The notes under the pieces: generated by a model
Told to the model about the DNA's origin: nothing
Seen by the model: the letters and a program-made list of their open reading frames with translations, nothing else
The model's database searches: none
Part shown: positions 1-8,888 of the stretch, in pieces
How the letters are laid out: each line of letters opens with the position of its first letter
Numbering within the stretch: position 1 is the stretch's first letter
Translations under genes and position numbers: made by a program
Origin: Kiritimatiellia bacterium
GTDB taxonomy: Bacteria > Verrucomicrobiota > Kiritimatiellia > SS1-B-03-39 > UBA6053
DNA length: 39,166 bases
Assembly: GCA_029936175.1 (NCBI GenBank)
Contig: JAPYUI010000012.1
Coordinates: 9,528 to 48,693 of the forward strand
Direction: 5' to 3'

Positions 1-1235
1 ACTTCATGCGCGGCGTCAAAGTCAATCTGCTCGGGGACACGACGTTCCTGGGAGTTAATCGCCTGGTCCCAGGTGATTTGCTTCCCGGTATGGCAGGCCA
101 TGCGGCCCATGAGCGCGAGCATGGTGCTCTTCGCCATCCGTTCGCCGTCGTTGATCACCTTGCCCTCTCGAATCGACGCGAAGAGTTCATTGTGCTCGAC
201 TTGGTACATGTTGGGGTCCTCGCCCTCGTAACGCCACTTGTTTTCGCCCTTGATGAAGGGCTTGGGTCCCTTGCCGATAAAGCAATCACCCTTGGTGCCC
301 ATGATGTAGTCTGAATTCTCGTTTGCGCAGTTGTTGATCTGTCGCGAGGCGAGGAAGGCACGGGTGCCGTTGGCGTATTCGTAAACGCAGCTGTAATGGT
401 CAAAGATGTTTCCACCCGGGGCTTTCACGGCACGTCCGCCGTTGGCAATACACTTGACCGGTGTTTCATCCTTCATGGCCCAGGCGATTTTGTCGCCGCT
501 GTGGACCGCCTGCTCCATGAGGCTGCCACCGCCCACCCAGACGTAGTTATACCAGTTGCGCACCTGCCACTCGATGTCGCCCATGCCATCGGGCTTGGGG
601 GTCTTGGGCAAGGGTTTGACCACACCGGTGTAATAGGTCGCATAGTAGGCCTTGATGTCGCCGATCTGGCCATCGTGAATGCGCTTGAAAGCTTCCCGGC
701 GCGCCCAGTTGTAGCGCCAGCAGAACCCGGCCGTGATCGCGGTGTTGTTCGCCTTGGCGATCTTCGCGGATTCGAGGACGGAGCGTATGCCAAAGGCATC
801 CGTAGCCATCGGCTTCTCACAGAAGATGTGCTTCTTGGCTTCGACTGCAGCGCGCAGATGCTGGGGTCGGAAGCCGGGTGGGGTGGCGAGCAGGACGACG
901 TCAACCCCACTATCGATCACCTTCTGGAACGCATCCAGGCCTGCGAAGGTGCGTTCAGGGGTGACATCGACTTTGTCGGCGTGACTTTTCTTGAAACGGC
1001 TGACCGCTTTGTCGGCTTTATCCTGGAAGGCTTCCCCGACCGCCCAGAGTTTCACATTGGGATCGGCGTTCATGGCCTGCTGTGCGGCACCGCTCCCGCG
1101 CCCGCCCGCTCCGATGAGCCCGATCTTCAGTGTGCTGGTGGAGGGGGCGCCGCGGAGAATCGCCGGGGCAGCGATGGCACTGCCGATGGCAGCTACAGAT
1201 GAGTTCTTCAAGAAGCTTCGACGGGTATCATTCAT
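1..1235 (-). CDS. Gfo/Idh/MocA family oxidoreductase with TAT-like signal; C-terminus cut by window edge
   Basis: Manual minus-strand reading from ATG at 1235: MNDTRRSFLKNSSVAAIGSAIAAPAILRGAPSTSTLKIGLIGAGGRGSGAAQQAMNADPNVKLWAVGE...HIFCEKPMATD...; open to the window edge. Rossmann GxGGRG and EKP motifs. Not listed in the ORF track because no stop lies inside the window. Confidence 0.9.
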   Translation of the reverse strand, partial: MNDTRRSFLKNSSVAAIGSAIAAPAILRGAPSTSTLKIGLIGAGGRGSGAAQQAMNADPNVKLWAVGEAFQDKADKAVSRFKKSHADKVDVTPERTFAGLDAFQKVIDSGVDVVLLATPPGFRPQHLRAAVEAKKHIFCEKPMATDAFGIRSVLESAKIAKANNTAITAGFCWRYNWARREAFKRIHDGQIGDIKAYYATYYTGVVKPLPKTPKPDGMGDIEWQVRNWYNYVWVGGGSLMEQAVHSGDKIAWAMKDETPVKCIANGGRAVKAPGGNIFDHYSCVYEYANGTRAFLASRQINNCANENSDYIMGTKGDCFIGKGPKPFIKGENKWRYEGEDPNMYQVEHNELFASIREGKVINDGERMAKSTMLALMGRMACHTGKQITWDQAINSQERRVPEQIDFDAAHE

Positions 1236-1286
1236 GGGCTGGCACTCCTGGTGTTTCGACGTGGTGGATATTTTGTAACACAGGCG

Positions 1287-2147
1287 TTACGATTCGTGTC
1301 TGGATCCGGTCAACTCAAAAACCGTAATTTCAGGCCGGACATTGAACCGTACTTTGAGCAGATGGCCCAGTCCAGCGCTGATATGCATGGATCGGCCAGG
1401 GGCCAGGTCGAACACACCCTGGGTGTAGTTGGGGTTCTGCACGGGTAGCAGAGGAGGGGGCAAAAAGGGCGGCTTGCACTGCCCGCCGTGGGTGTGACCC
1501 GCCAGAATCCATCCCTGGTAATCGGTCCAGCCTTCCGCGTCTGCGGTATCCGGGTTATGCGTGAGCGCGATCGCGGCCTCGTTCGCTGGTTTTTCAAGGA
1601 TACGGTTGTCGAATTGTTTAGCCCAGAGGTCGTCGAATCCGTAAAAGGTCAAGCCGTCGATGTCCAGCGCCTGGTTGCGTAGCACTTCAAAGGTGCCCTG
1701 TTTGTTGATCCCCTCCACCAGTTCATCCGCGACATCTTTCCGTGACCAGTTGGTCCCGTAGTCATGGTTGCCCGGGATCCCAAGGGTTGCGACCTTTGCC
1801 GGTTTGAGATGGTGAAGGACCTCAAGCGTGTGACGGACTTCCTCGCTTCCCTGGCAGGTCATGAAATCCCCGGTGAAGCAAATGATATCCGGCTCGAGTG
1901 CCTCTATTTTTGTGAAGGTTTTTTTCAGGTAGGCGTCATCCACGGCCGGTCCGATATGGAAATCGCTGATGTGCACCAGGCGTTTGCCGATCCAGGCGGA
2001 GGGAAGCCCGGCCAGGGGCATCGGCCGATGCGTGATGCGCAAGTGATGGGGGCCGATGCGAAAGGTGTAGATGAGTACCCCTGCGGCCCCAAGCGTGGAT
2101 GTCCCCAGAAAATTCCGTCGATTCAAGAGCTGGGGTCGTGTGATCAT
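1287..2147 (-). CDS. Metallophosphoesterase (calcineurin-like, YkuE-type), TAT-like N-terminus
   Basis: 286 aa; RRNFLGTSTLGAAG signal-like; motifs HISDFHIG, FTGDF, GIPGNHDYG, LAGHTHGGQ. Confidence 0.9.
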   Translation of the reverse strand: MITRPQLLNRRNFLGTSTLGAAGVLIYTFRIGPHHLRITHRPMPLAGLPSAWIGKRLVHISDFHIGPAVDDAYLKKTFTKIEALEPDIICFTGDFMTCQGSEEVRHTLEVLHHLKPAKVATLGIPGNHDYGTNWSRKDVADELVEGINKQGTFEVLRNQALDIDGLTFYGFDDLWAKQFDNRILEKPANEAAIALTHNPDTADAEGWTDYQGWILAGHTHGGQCKPPFLPPPLLPVQNPNYTQGVFDLAPGRSMHISAGLGHLLKVRFNVRPEITVFELTGSRHES

Positions 2148-2716
2148 AGACGGTCGAGGATACGGGTGGCGATTTGTTCCATCCGGCTGAATTCCGGGAA
2201 ACGTTTTTCCGCCTTACGGAATGCCGGCGAATGGTAGATCCAGCGGCCATTTTCGCGGTGGGGAGGAATCTTGACGTGCAGCATTTCGTGATAGATGACA
2301 AAACGCACGAACGCTTCCGGCACTTCGGAATCATCCAGCCGTGGATGAATGCGGATCAGGTTCGTTGCCTTGGTGTAGCTTCCGAAAGCGATAGAGGTGT
2401 TGCGTTTGCCTAACCTGCGCTTGGGATTTCGGCCCCAGCTGATGCGAACATCCAGGGTGCTGTCAAACCATTCAGCGTTCACCGCTTCACGAAGCCTCCC
2501 CAGGTCGTACACGCGCCCGACCCTGGTTTCCTTGACCTCGCGGGGTGGAGCCGGGGTGATGGCCTGGGCGAATTCAGCCACGGGTTCCCAGAACCCTTTG
2601 CGTCGGGTCAGCAGGTACGATCGGAGTGCACGGAGCACCTCGCTCGGCGCGGAGAGAAAGGCCTCGTGCATCCGGCAGATGATAAATCCCTGGGCGTCGG
2701 TGTGTACGGAGATCAT
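2144..2716 (-). CDS. SprT-like zinc-metallopeptidase-family protein
   Basis: 190 aa; VIYHEMLHVKIPPHRENGRWIYHSPAFRKAEKRFPEF (HExxH-type motif and downstream His). Overlaps the next gene by 4 nt (2144-2147). Confidence 0.7.
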   Translation of the reverse strand: MISVHTDAQGFIICRMHEAFLSAPSEVLRALRSYLLTRRKGFWEPVAEFAQAITPAPPREVKETRVGRVYDLGRLREAVNAEWFDSTLDVRISWGRNPKRRLGKRNTSIAFGSYTKATNLIRIHPRLDDSEVPEAFVRFVIYHEMLHVKIPPHRENGRWIYHSPAFRKAEKRFPEFSRMEQIATRILDRL

Positions 2717-2849
2717 CGTAGCCCGATTGTGGTGTATCTTTACCCGGACCGTCCGTGCCTGTCCCCGGTTGAGCAGATCTTCGACCGCCGTTTCCGTGCG
2801 GCGGTCGATGTCCGTGAATATCCATTCGGTCTGGAGGAGTTTGTTCAGA

Positions 2850-4223
2850 TTATTTAGGGGTCTCGATGTTGAGTTTTTCCATGCGGTATTTCAGGATACG
2901 TCGCGTTGTACCCAGGAGTTCCGCTGCCCGGGTTTGTACGCCAGCCGATTTCTCCAGGGCCTGTTCCAACAATTGGCGCTCGTAGGCATTCACGGCTTCT
3001 TCCAGGGTCTGATCCGCATCGAGCGCCCCTTCCGGAAGGTCGATCGGGGCCTGTCTGGTGTGAAATTCGGATGGAAGGAATTCGGACCGGATCGTCTGCT
3101 GCTCGCCATGCAGTACCAGCATCCGCTCGACGATATTCTTTAATTCCCGAACGTTGCCCGGCCAAGGGTACTTGAGCATCAATTCCTCTGATCGCGCGTC
3201 GAAAGCTTCCGTCTTCACGTCCATGGTGGCCCGGAACATCTCGATAAAGCTCTTTGTCAGGAGCAGGATGTCTTCGTCGCGGTCCCGCAGGGGCGGAAGG
3301 TGGATCGGTACCACGCTTAAGCGGTAGAAAAGGTCATCGCGAAACCTGCCCTCTGCGACATAGTCCTTGATGATCCGGTTGCAAGCCGCAATGATGCGGA
3401 TGTTGGTCTGGATGATCTGGGTTCCGCCAACGCGCATAAATTCCTTTTCCTGCAGGACGCGCAGTAGTTTAACCTGGGTGGCCGGTGACATTTCCGTTAC
3501 TTCGTCAAAGAAAAGCGTCCCGTCTCCCGCGAGATCAAAGCGGCCGAGCTTGCGTTTTTCCGCGCCGGTAAAGGCACCCTTTTCATAGCCAAAGAGCTCG
3601 GATTCCATCAGGGTCTCCGCCAGCGCGCCGCAGTGTACAGCTACAAAGGGTTCCCGCCTTCGCGTGCTTTGCATGTGCACGAGGCGGGCGACTAGTTCCT
3701 TACCGGTGCCGCTTTCACCCGTGATGAGCACGGATGCGTCAGAATCTGCGGCCTTCTGGGCATCGGTCAGAGCTTTCTTGAATGAAGCGGACTCGCCTAT
3801 AATACCTTCGACCGGGTATTCCTGGTAGACTTCGCCCTGGAGGACTTCGACCTGCCTGTATAGACGTCGGGCCTCGACCACGCGGTCGACAAGGTGACGA
3901 ATTTCGTCAACGTCATACGGCTTCGTGATGTAATCACAGGCACCCCGCTTGATGGCTTCAACCACGGGTTTCACATTCGTTGATGCGCTGCACATGATGA
4001 TGGGCAGGTCCGCATGCATGGCACGGATTTCATCCAGCAAGGTGAGCCCGTCCTTCCCGGGCATGACCACGTCGAGTAATACCAGGTCAAAGGTGTCCCG
4101 GCTAAGGCGCTTGAGTGCCTGCTCGGCATTTTCCGCGAGTTTTACATTAAACTTGTCGCTGAAAATCGCCTTGAGCGATTCACGCGCCCCCTGTTCGTCA
4201 TCGACTACAAGGATTTTTCGCAT
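2850..4223 (-). CDS. Sigma-54-dependent response regulator (NtrC family: REC-AAA+-Fis HTH)
   Basis: MRKILVVDDEQGARESL... receiver; Walker A GESGTGKE; GAFTGA loop (EKGAFTGAEK); GTLFFDEV; C-terminal Fis-like HTH. The track ORF starts at 4340; MRKILVVDDE at 4223 is the likelier start. Confidence 0.95.
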   Translation of the reverse strand: MRKILVVDDEQGARESLKAIFSDKFNVKLAENAEQALKRLSRDTFDLVLLDVVMPGKDGLTLLDEIRAMHADLPIIMCSASTNVKPVVEAIKRGACDYITKPYDVDEIRHLVDRVVEARRLYRQVEVLQGEVYQEYPVEGIIGESASFKKALTDAQKAADSDASVLITGESGTGKELVARLVHMQSTRRREPFVAVHCGALAETLMESELFGYEKGAFTGAEKRKLGRFDLAGDGTLFFDEVTEMSPATQVKLLRVLQEKEFMRVGGTQIIQTNIRIIAACNRIIKDYVAEGRFRDDLFYRLSVVPIHLPPLRDRDEDILLLTKSFIEMFRATMDVKTEAFDARSEELMLKYPWPGNVRELKNIVERMLVLHGEQQTIRSEFLPSEFHTRQAPIDLPEGALDADQTLEEAVNAYERQLLEQALEKSAGVQTRAAELLGTTRRILKYRMEKLNIETPK

Positions 4224-4245
4224 GGGATCTCCTGAGTCTGTGCTC

Positions 4246-6222
4246 CTACCCTTCCGGGAGGGTGATTGAAACTTTGGTTCCGGCCGGATCGGACTCGATT
4301 TGGATTTTCCCGTTATGATCAAGCACCGTGCGCTGGGCAATCGGAAGCCCCAGTCCCATCCCGCGTGCTTTGGTGGTGCAAAAAGGGGAAAATATTTTTG
4401 TCTGTATCTCTTCAGGGATTCCGCGTCCGCTGTCCTCGATCAGAATCTCGATACGCGGATCTGATTCGTCGCAAATTTCGCGGACGCAGACCCGGATGAC
4501 AGGGGACTCATCTTCTGAGGCCTCGATGGCATTCTGGATAAGATGCGTAAAGCAATCGGTCAAGGCGCTTGCATCGCACTGGATTTGGCAGTTGGGATTC
4601 TGCAGGTCAAATTCGAGTGTGAATTCCCGTTCGCTTGCCTGATCCTTTTCAATACATGCCCGGGTGTTGTCCAGCACATCGCGCATGCGGACCGACTGGA
4701 ACTCCAGGTCGGGTGGATCGCCATACTCGTTAATTTGCGTGATGATATTGTTCAGGCGTTGCACTTCACTTTGCACCCGGATACTGAATTGGTTGCGGAA
4801 CTCCTCGTCATCGTATCGTTCCGGAAGCAACTGGGCGAAGGTGTTGATGGCGACGAGGGGATTGCGGATTTCGTGAGACATCGCGGCCGCCAGTTCCGCC
4901 CAGAAAGCAGAGCGTTCCGCTCGCATGTTTTTCTCATCGAGCCATATCTCGTTGGTGCGATCACGGATGATGGCGACAGCTCCGACGCACTCATCGTTGT
5001 TGAGGAGTTTCCGGGATTCAACCTTGAGTGTGCGTCCGGTGGCTGGTTCGGTCCATTCCTTTTCGATAACCGGAAGATCACTGCCCGTCGTTCGGCGGAG
5101 TACGTCGGTGAGTGAGCTGCCGAGAACCTCAACCGGCTTGTCGATTACCTGGTCCACCACCTGGTCGAGAATATGACTGGCTGCATCGTTAAACCATCGG
5201 ATGGTGCCATCGCGGTTGATAGCGACAATTCCGCTGGGGATGGTCTGCAGCAGGGTGGTGGCCAGCAGGCGCTGGACGGCGACTTCTTCGTACAGGAGCG
5301 CATTTTCCAGCGTGGTGGAGATGTGGTCGGATACGACGATGAGGTCCTCAAGATCCTGTTGCGCATAGGGCTTGCCTATGAGGCGGGGTCCGAGAAAAAG
5401 AAAAGCGGTTACATCTCCCTGGGCAAAAATGGGGATGATTACTTCTGCCCCGAGGAATACGAGTTCCTGTTCAACCTTCCGGCGGGTCGCCCGGTCGTCG
5501 ATATGGGACAGGTTCCCGCGACAGATAATGCTGGGGTGGGCCTTCAGCAGGGCGATCAGCGGGTGGTCGAAGTCGTAGGTCTTTTCACTGGTCGCCTTGG
5601 AGCACTTCAGTCCGGACTTCAGTCGGTAATTCCCCCGCTCGGGATCCTTGAGAAAGATGCCGGTGCGGGCGACCTTTATCGAGGCCTCCACGCCTTCGAC
5701 GACGCGCTGCAGTAACAGGTCAATGTCCGACAAGGTGCGAGCGGTCTGGGAAAAATGCTGGAGCGTGAAGTTGGTTTTCGCTTGCACCTGCGTCGTGGGC
5801 ACGGGATTGGCGTAGGTACTACTTTTCTCCTCCATTGTTATCTGCTGGATCTCTTCAATGGTTTGCAGGTGTTCGAGGCTTCGCCTGAGCAGGGACTGCA
5901 GACGTTTGCGGGGGACATTCAGTTCTTCGGTGGTATAAATCCCGATGGAATCCGCTTCCAGTACCGGGGCGGAATTGTCCTGGCCGAAACCGATGAACAG
6001 GCTTTTATCCCATTTCTGCATGATTTCCCGGAGGAATTGCAGGTTGTTGTCGGCGCGCAGGTCATACAGCACCAGGCAGGGGGAGTAGGCGGTCAGTTGA
6101 TGTCGAAGGTCATCGGGATCCATGGTGACCTGGACACGGGCGGACGTCTTAAGCATCCCGGTGATATATTGGGACCATTCCGCGTCGCCCGTATAGAGAA
6201 AGCACTCGTAATCCGTGTTCAC
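4246..6222 (-). CDS. Sensor histidine kinase: degenerate receiver-like N-terminus, GAF-like, PAS, HisKA, HATPase
   Basis: 658 aa; H-box AAAMSHEIRNPLVAINTFAQLLPERY; HATPase motifs IEDSGRGIPEEIQTKIFSPFCTTKARGMGLGLPIAQ. Confidence 0.92.
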   Translation of the reverse strand: MNTDYECFLYTGDAEWSQYITGMLKTSARVQVTMDPDDLRHQLTAYSPCLVLYDLRADNNLQFLREIMQKWDKSLFIGFGQDNSAPVLEADSIGIYTTEELNVPRKRLQSLLRRSLEHLQTIEEIQQITMEEKSSTYANPVPTTQVQAKTNFTLQHFSQTARTLSDIDLLLQRVVEGVEASIKVARTGIFLKDPERGNYRLKSGLKCSKATSEKTYDFDHPLIALLKAHPSIICRGNLSHIDDRATRRKVEQELVFLGAEVIIPIFAQGDVTAFLFLGPRLIGKPYAQQDLEDLIVVSDHISTTLENALLYEEVAVQRLLATTLLQTIPSGIVAINRDGTIRWFNDAASHILDQVVDQVIDKPVEVLGSSLTDVLRRTTGSDLPVIEKEWTEPATGRTLKVESRKLLNNDECVGAVAIIRDRTNEIWLDEKNMRAERSAFWAELAAAMSHEIRNPLVAINTFAQLLPERYDDEEFRNQFSIRVQSEVQRLNNIITQINEYGDPPDLEFQSVRMRDVLDNTRACIEKDQASEREFTLEFDLQNPNCQIQCDASALTDCFTHLIQNAIEASEDESPVIRVCVREICDESDPRIEILIEDSGRGIPEEIQTKIFSPFCTTKARGMGLGLPIAQRTVLDHNGKIQIESDPAGTKVSITLPEG

Positions 6223-8720
6223 GCGGGGGCCTCCTGCATGACGAGGGGAAAGGTGATGTGGAAGGTGGTGCCCACGTCGATCTCGCTTTCCGTTACCACA
6301 ATAGCATGATGCTCCTCTATGATGCTGTGCGCAACGGCCAATCCAAGCCCGGTGCCTTGACTCTTGGTGGTGAAAAAGGGATCGAAGACATGGGGAATGT
6401 TTTCTTTGGAAATGCCGTGGCCGGTGTCGGAGATGGAAACCCGGATTTTACCCTTCGTTTCGTACACGCCACGCCAGTGCGTGGTTTCCTCCAGGCTTTC
6501 TGTTCGAAGGGTCAAGGTTCCACCGTCTTTCATGGAGTCGATGGCGTTCAATATGAAATTGAGGAAGACCTGTTCCAACTGGTCCTTATCGCCGAGGATT
6601 TGATCTTCGTTTGCATGCAGTTGTAGCTTGAGTGACACCGAGAAGGTTTTGAGTTGTTGTTGCACAAGAGTGGTTGTCTTGTCGAGCACTTGGCACAGGC
6701 TCATGGGTTCCAGTGCGGGCTTGGTCGGCCGGGCAAAACTGAGCAACTGGTTTACTATCGAGTCGATACGGGTGATCTCGTCATTGATAATCTGTGAGAA
6801 GGTATCTCGGAAGTCATCGTCCTGGTAACGCTCTGGCAGCAATTGGGCAAAGGTCTTGATCGCGACCAGCGGGTTCTTGATCTCGTGGGCCATGCCGGCG
6901 GAAAGGGTGCCGATGCAGGCCAGGCGGTCACTCAGCAGCAGTTGTTCCTCCAGTTTGCGGATGGCCGTGAGGTCGTTGATGATGAGCAAGGCGCCCAGTT
7001 CGCTGTCATCGTGGCCGTGGAACACGGCAGAACTCACCCGGATGGGGATTTCGTTCTCCTTCGTTTCGGTCGGAAGAAAGTAATCCTGGTCGCGGACGCC
7101 CTCTTTACGGGTCAGGGTTTCGTCCAGCAAGCTGGCGATGTCTTCGGGCAATATGGAGATCGGGCTGCCGATCATCTCGGCGTGCTTTTTCCCCAGGATA
7201 CGCTGTGCCTCGGCATTGAAAACGGTGATCTGGCGTCTCGTGCTGACGGCGACTACCCCCCCTACCATGTGGTCGAGCAGCATTTCGCTGTATATTTTCC
7301 CGTTCTGGGTCTCCGTGTACAATTCCGCGTTGTCGATCGCGGTGCCGAGGTGTCGGCCAAGAATCTGTATGGCGTCGGTCTCTTCCGCATTGTAAACGCG
7401 CCCGGACAGCTTGCGTCCCAGCAGCATGATGCCCGTTGCATCCGTCTTGGAGCGGATGGCGACGGCCTGTTCGGCGGAATACGCCCGCATATCCATCATA
7501 ATCGAGCGTCTTTTAGGGTTTTCCCGGTGACGTTTAAGGGTGTCCAGGCACAAGGGTTTGTCGGTTTGTGCGAAGTATTGGGCGATGGCGCTGTTTCCCC
7601 GGATCACCGGGTCCGTGTTTTCCAGCTCTTCCGGATAGGTTAAGGTGTAATAATCACCCGTCTTCATGAAGAGGTATACTTGGTCGGTACCGATCGCTTC
7701 CGAGACAAAGGTTCCAAATTTTCCCATTAACTCATCCATGGTGCTGATGGAGTACAGGAGGTCACTCGCCTGCTGGAGTGTCGTACTCACATTCACCCGG
7801 GTCATATTGATGAAGAGGCGATTGGCAAAACGCTGCAACATCCCGTTGGCTGGTGCCATGGAGTAGGCAACGGCCAGGGCGGCGACCAGATGGGCCAGGG
7901 GCAATGGGGTCTGTACGGTGTGCCGATTGATGAAGGCCACAACATACCACGCCAGGGCGTAGACTCCGACGAGGTACACGGCCAATAACATATACGCGGT
8001 TACCGTGCGCAGAACGTTTGCTACATCCATTATTCGCCGGGTGGCTATCCCGTAGGCGATAATACAGTTCATCCCTGTACTGCACAACGGCCCAAACTGC
8101 TGGACATCCGTGGTGCCATAGATGCGGGGCAGGGCGAGAGCGATGAACAGGCCGGAGAGGGTCATCACGGCCACCCCGAGAAGAATGAATTGCAATTCGT
8201 TTTTCCGCGAGCCCGTTGCATCCCTGAATGCGCGTATGAAAATGGCGATGATCCTGATGGAGATGGCCAGGTGGATCAGGCAGAACAGGGGGAAGCCCCG
8301 GCCGTAGATGGGTTGTGGAAGAGGCCTCATGCCAAATTCCGAATGCGCCAGCGTCGCTCCGCTCATGTAGAAGGACGTAAAGCTGATAAGCCCGGCCACC
8401 AGGCATGCGAAGAGCGTCCCCCGCGCCTTTTTCAGGACCGTGGCACTGGGCGCATCAGGATTGGTGATCGCCAGGCAGAGAATATGGAAAACCGCGGGTA
8501 TAAATGCAACCGAAACGGTGGCGAGGCGGATCATCAGCATTCCCTGGGAGGGGCGATCGGAGAGGATGGCCCCGATGACGGCCAGGTTCCAGCAACCGAG
8601 GACGAGCGTCAGCAACAGGAAAGCCCGGTTCTGGCCACGTGACGGGTTCGTCAAATAGACCAATATCCCTACCAGGCAGTTAATGCCGGCATTCAAACTC
8701 AGTATAAGCAGCGGGCTCAC
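6219..8720 (-). CDS. Membrane sensor histidine kinase: multi-TM N-terminus (7TM-like), GAF, PAS, HisKA, HATPase
   Basis: 833 aa; about 7-8 hydrophobic helices in the first ~280 aa; H-box SAGMAHEIKNPLVAIKTFAQLLPERY; DTGHGISKENIPHVFDPFFTTKSQGTGLGLAVAH. Confidence 0.93.
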   Translation of the reverse strand: MSPLLILSLNAGINCLVGILVYLTNPSRGQNRAFLLLTLVLGCWNLAVIGAILSDRPSQGMLMIRLATVSVAFIPAVFHILCLAITNPDAPSATVLKKARGTLFACLVAGLISFTSFYMSGATLAHSEFGMRPLPQPIYGRGFPLFCLIHLAISIRIIAIFIRAFRDATGSRKNELQFILLGVAVMTLSGLFIALALPRIYGTTDVQQFGPLCSTGMNCIIAYGIATRRIMDVANVLRTVTAYMLLAVYLVGVYALAWYVVAFINRHTVQTPLPLAHLVAALAVAYSMAPANGMLQRFANRLFINMTRVNVSTTLQQASDLLYSISTMDELMGKFGTFVSEAIGTDQVYLFMKTGDYYTLTYPEELENTDPVIRGNSAIAQYFAQTDKPLCLDTLKRHRENPKRRSIMMDMRAYSAEQAVAIRSKTDATGIMLLGRKLSGRVYNAEETDAIQILGRHLGTAIDNAELYTETQNGKIYSEMLLDHMVGGVVAVSTRRQITVFNAEAQRILGKKHAEMIGSPISILPEDIASLLDETLTRKEGVRDQDYFLPTETKENEIPIRVSSAVFHGHDDSELGALLIINDLTAIRKLEEQLLLSDRLACIGTLSAGMAHEIKNPLVAIKTFAQLLPERYQDDDFRDTFSQIINDEITRIDSIVNQLLSFARPTKPALEPMSLCQVLDKTTTLVQQQLKTFSVSLKLQLHANEDQILGDKDQLEQVFLNFILNAIDSMKDGGTLTLRTESLEETTHWRGVYETKGKIRVSISDTGHGISKENIPHVFDPFFTTKSQGTGLGLAVAHSIIEEHHAIVVTESEIDVGTTFHITFPLVMQEAPA

Positions 8721-8775
8721 AGGTCGATTGATTTGGAGGGCTTGGAATTTTTTCCAAACCTATCGTTTTCATGGA

Positions 8776-8797
8776 TTTATCAACAGGTTATTAACAG
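8776..8797. repeat. Tandem 11-bp direct repeat in an AT-rich intergenic region
   Basis: TTTATCAACAG / GTTATTAACAG, adjacent copies, 9 of 11 identical; upstream of the 833-aa kinase gene. Confidence 0.6.
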
Positions 8798-8888
8798 AAT
8801 TTCATCTATTATAAAAGGAAATGGGGCAAGAATATTGTACGTTTTTGTGCAGGCTCCCTCCTGAATAGTCCTGCGTCCGCTCCTTGGG

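Noticed and set aside
396-1202. 268-aa plus-strand ORF
   Set aside because: Antisense shadow of the truncated Gfo/Idh/MocA gene (1-1235 minus).
1239-1255. TGGCAC-TCCTG-GTGTT considered as a sigma-54 promoter
   Set aside because: The -12 element lacks GC, and the orientation (plus) leads into no plus-strand gene.
6843-7643. 266-aa plus-strand ORF
   Set aside because: Antisense to the 833-aa histidine kinase.
8742-8757. TTGGAA-TTTT-TTCCAA palindrome upstream of the membrane kinase
   Set aside because: Short AT-rich dyad, plausible by chance; no second copy seen.
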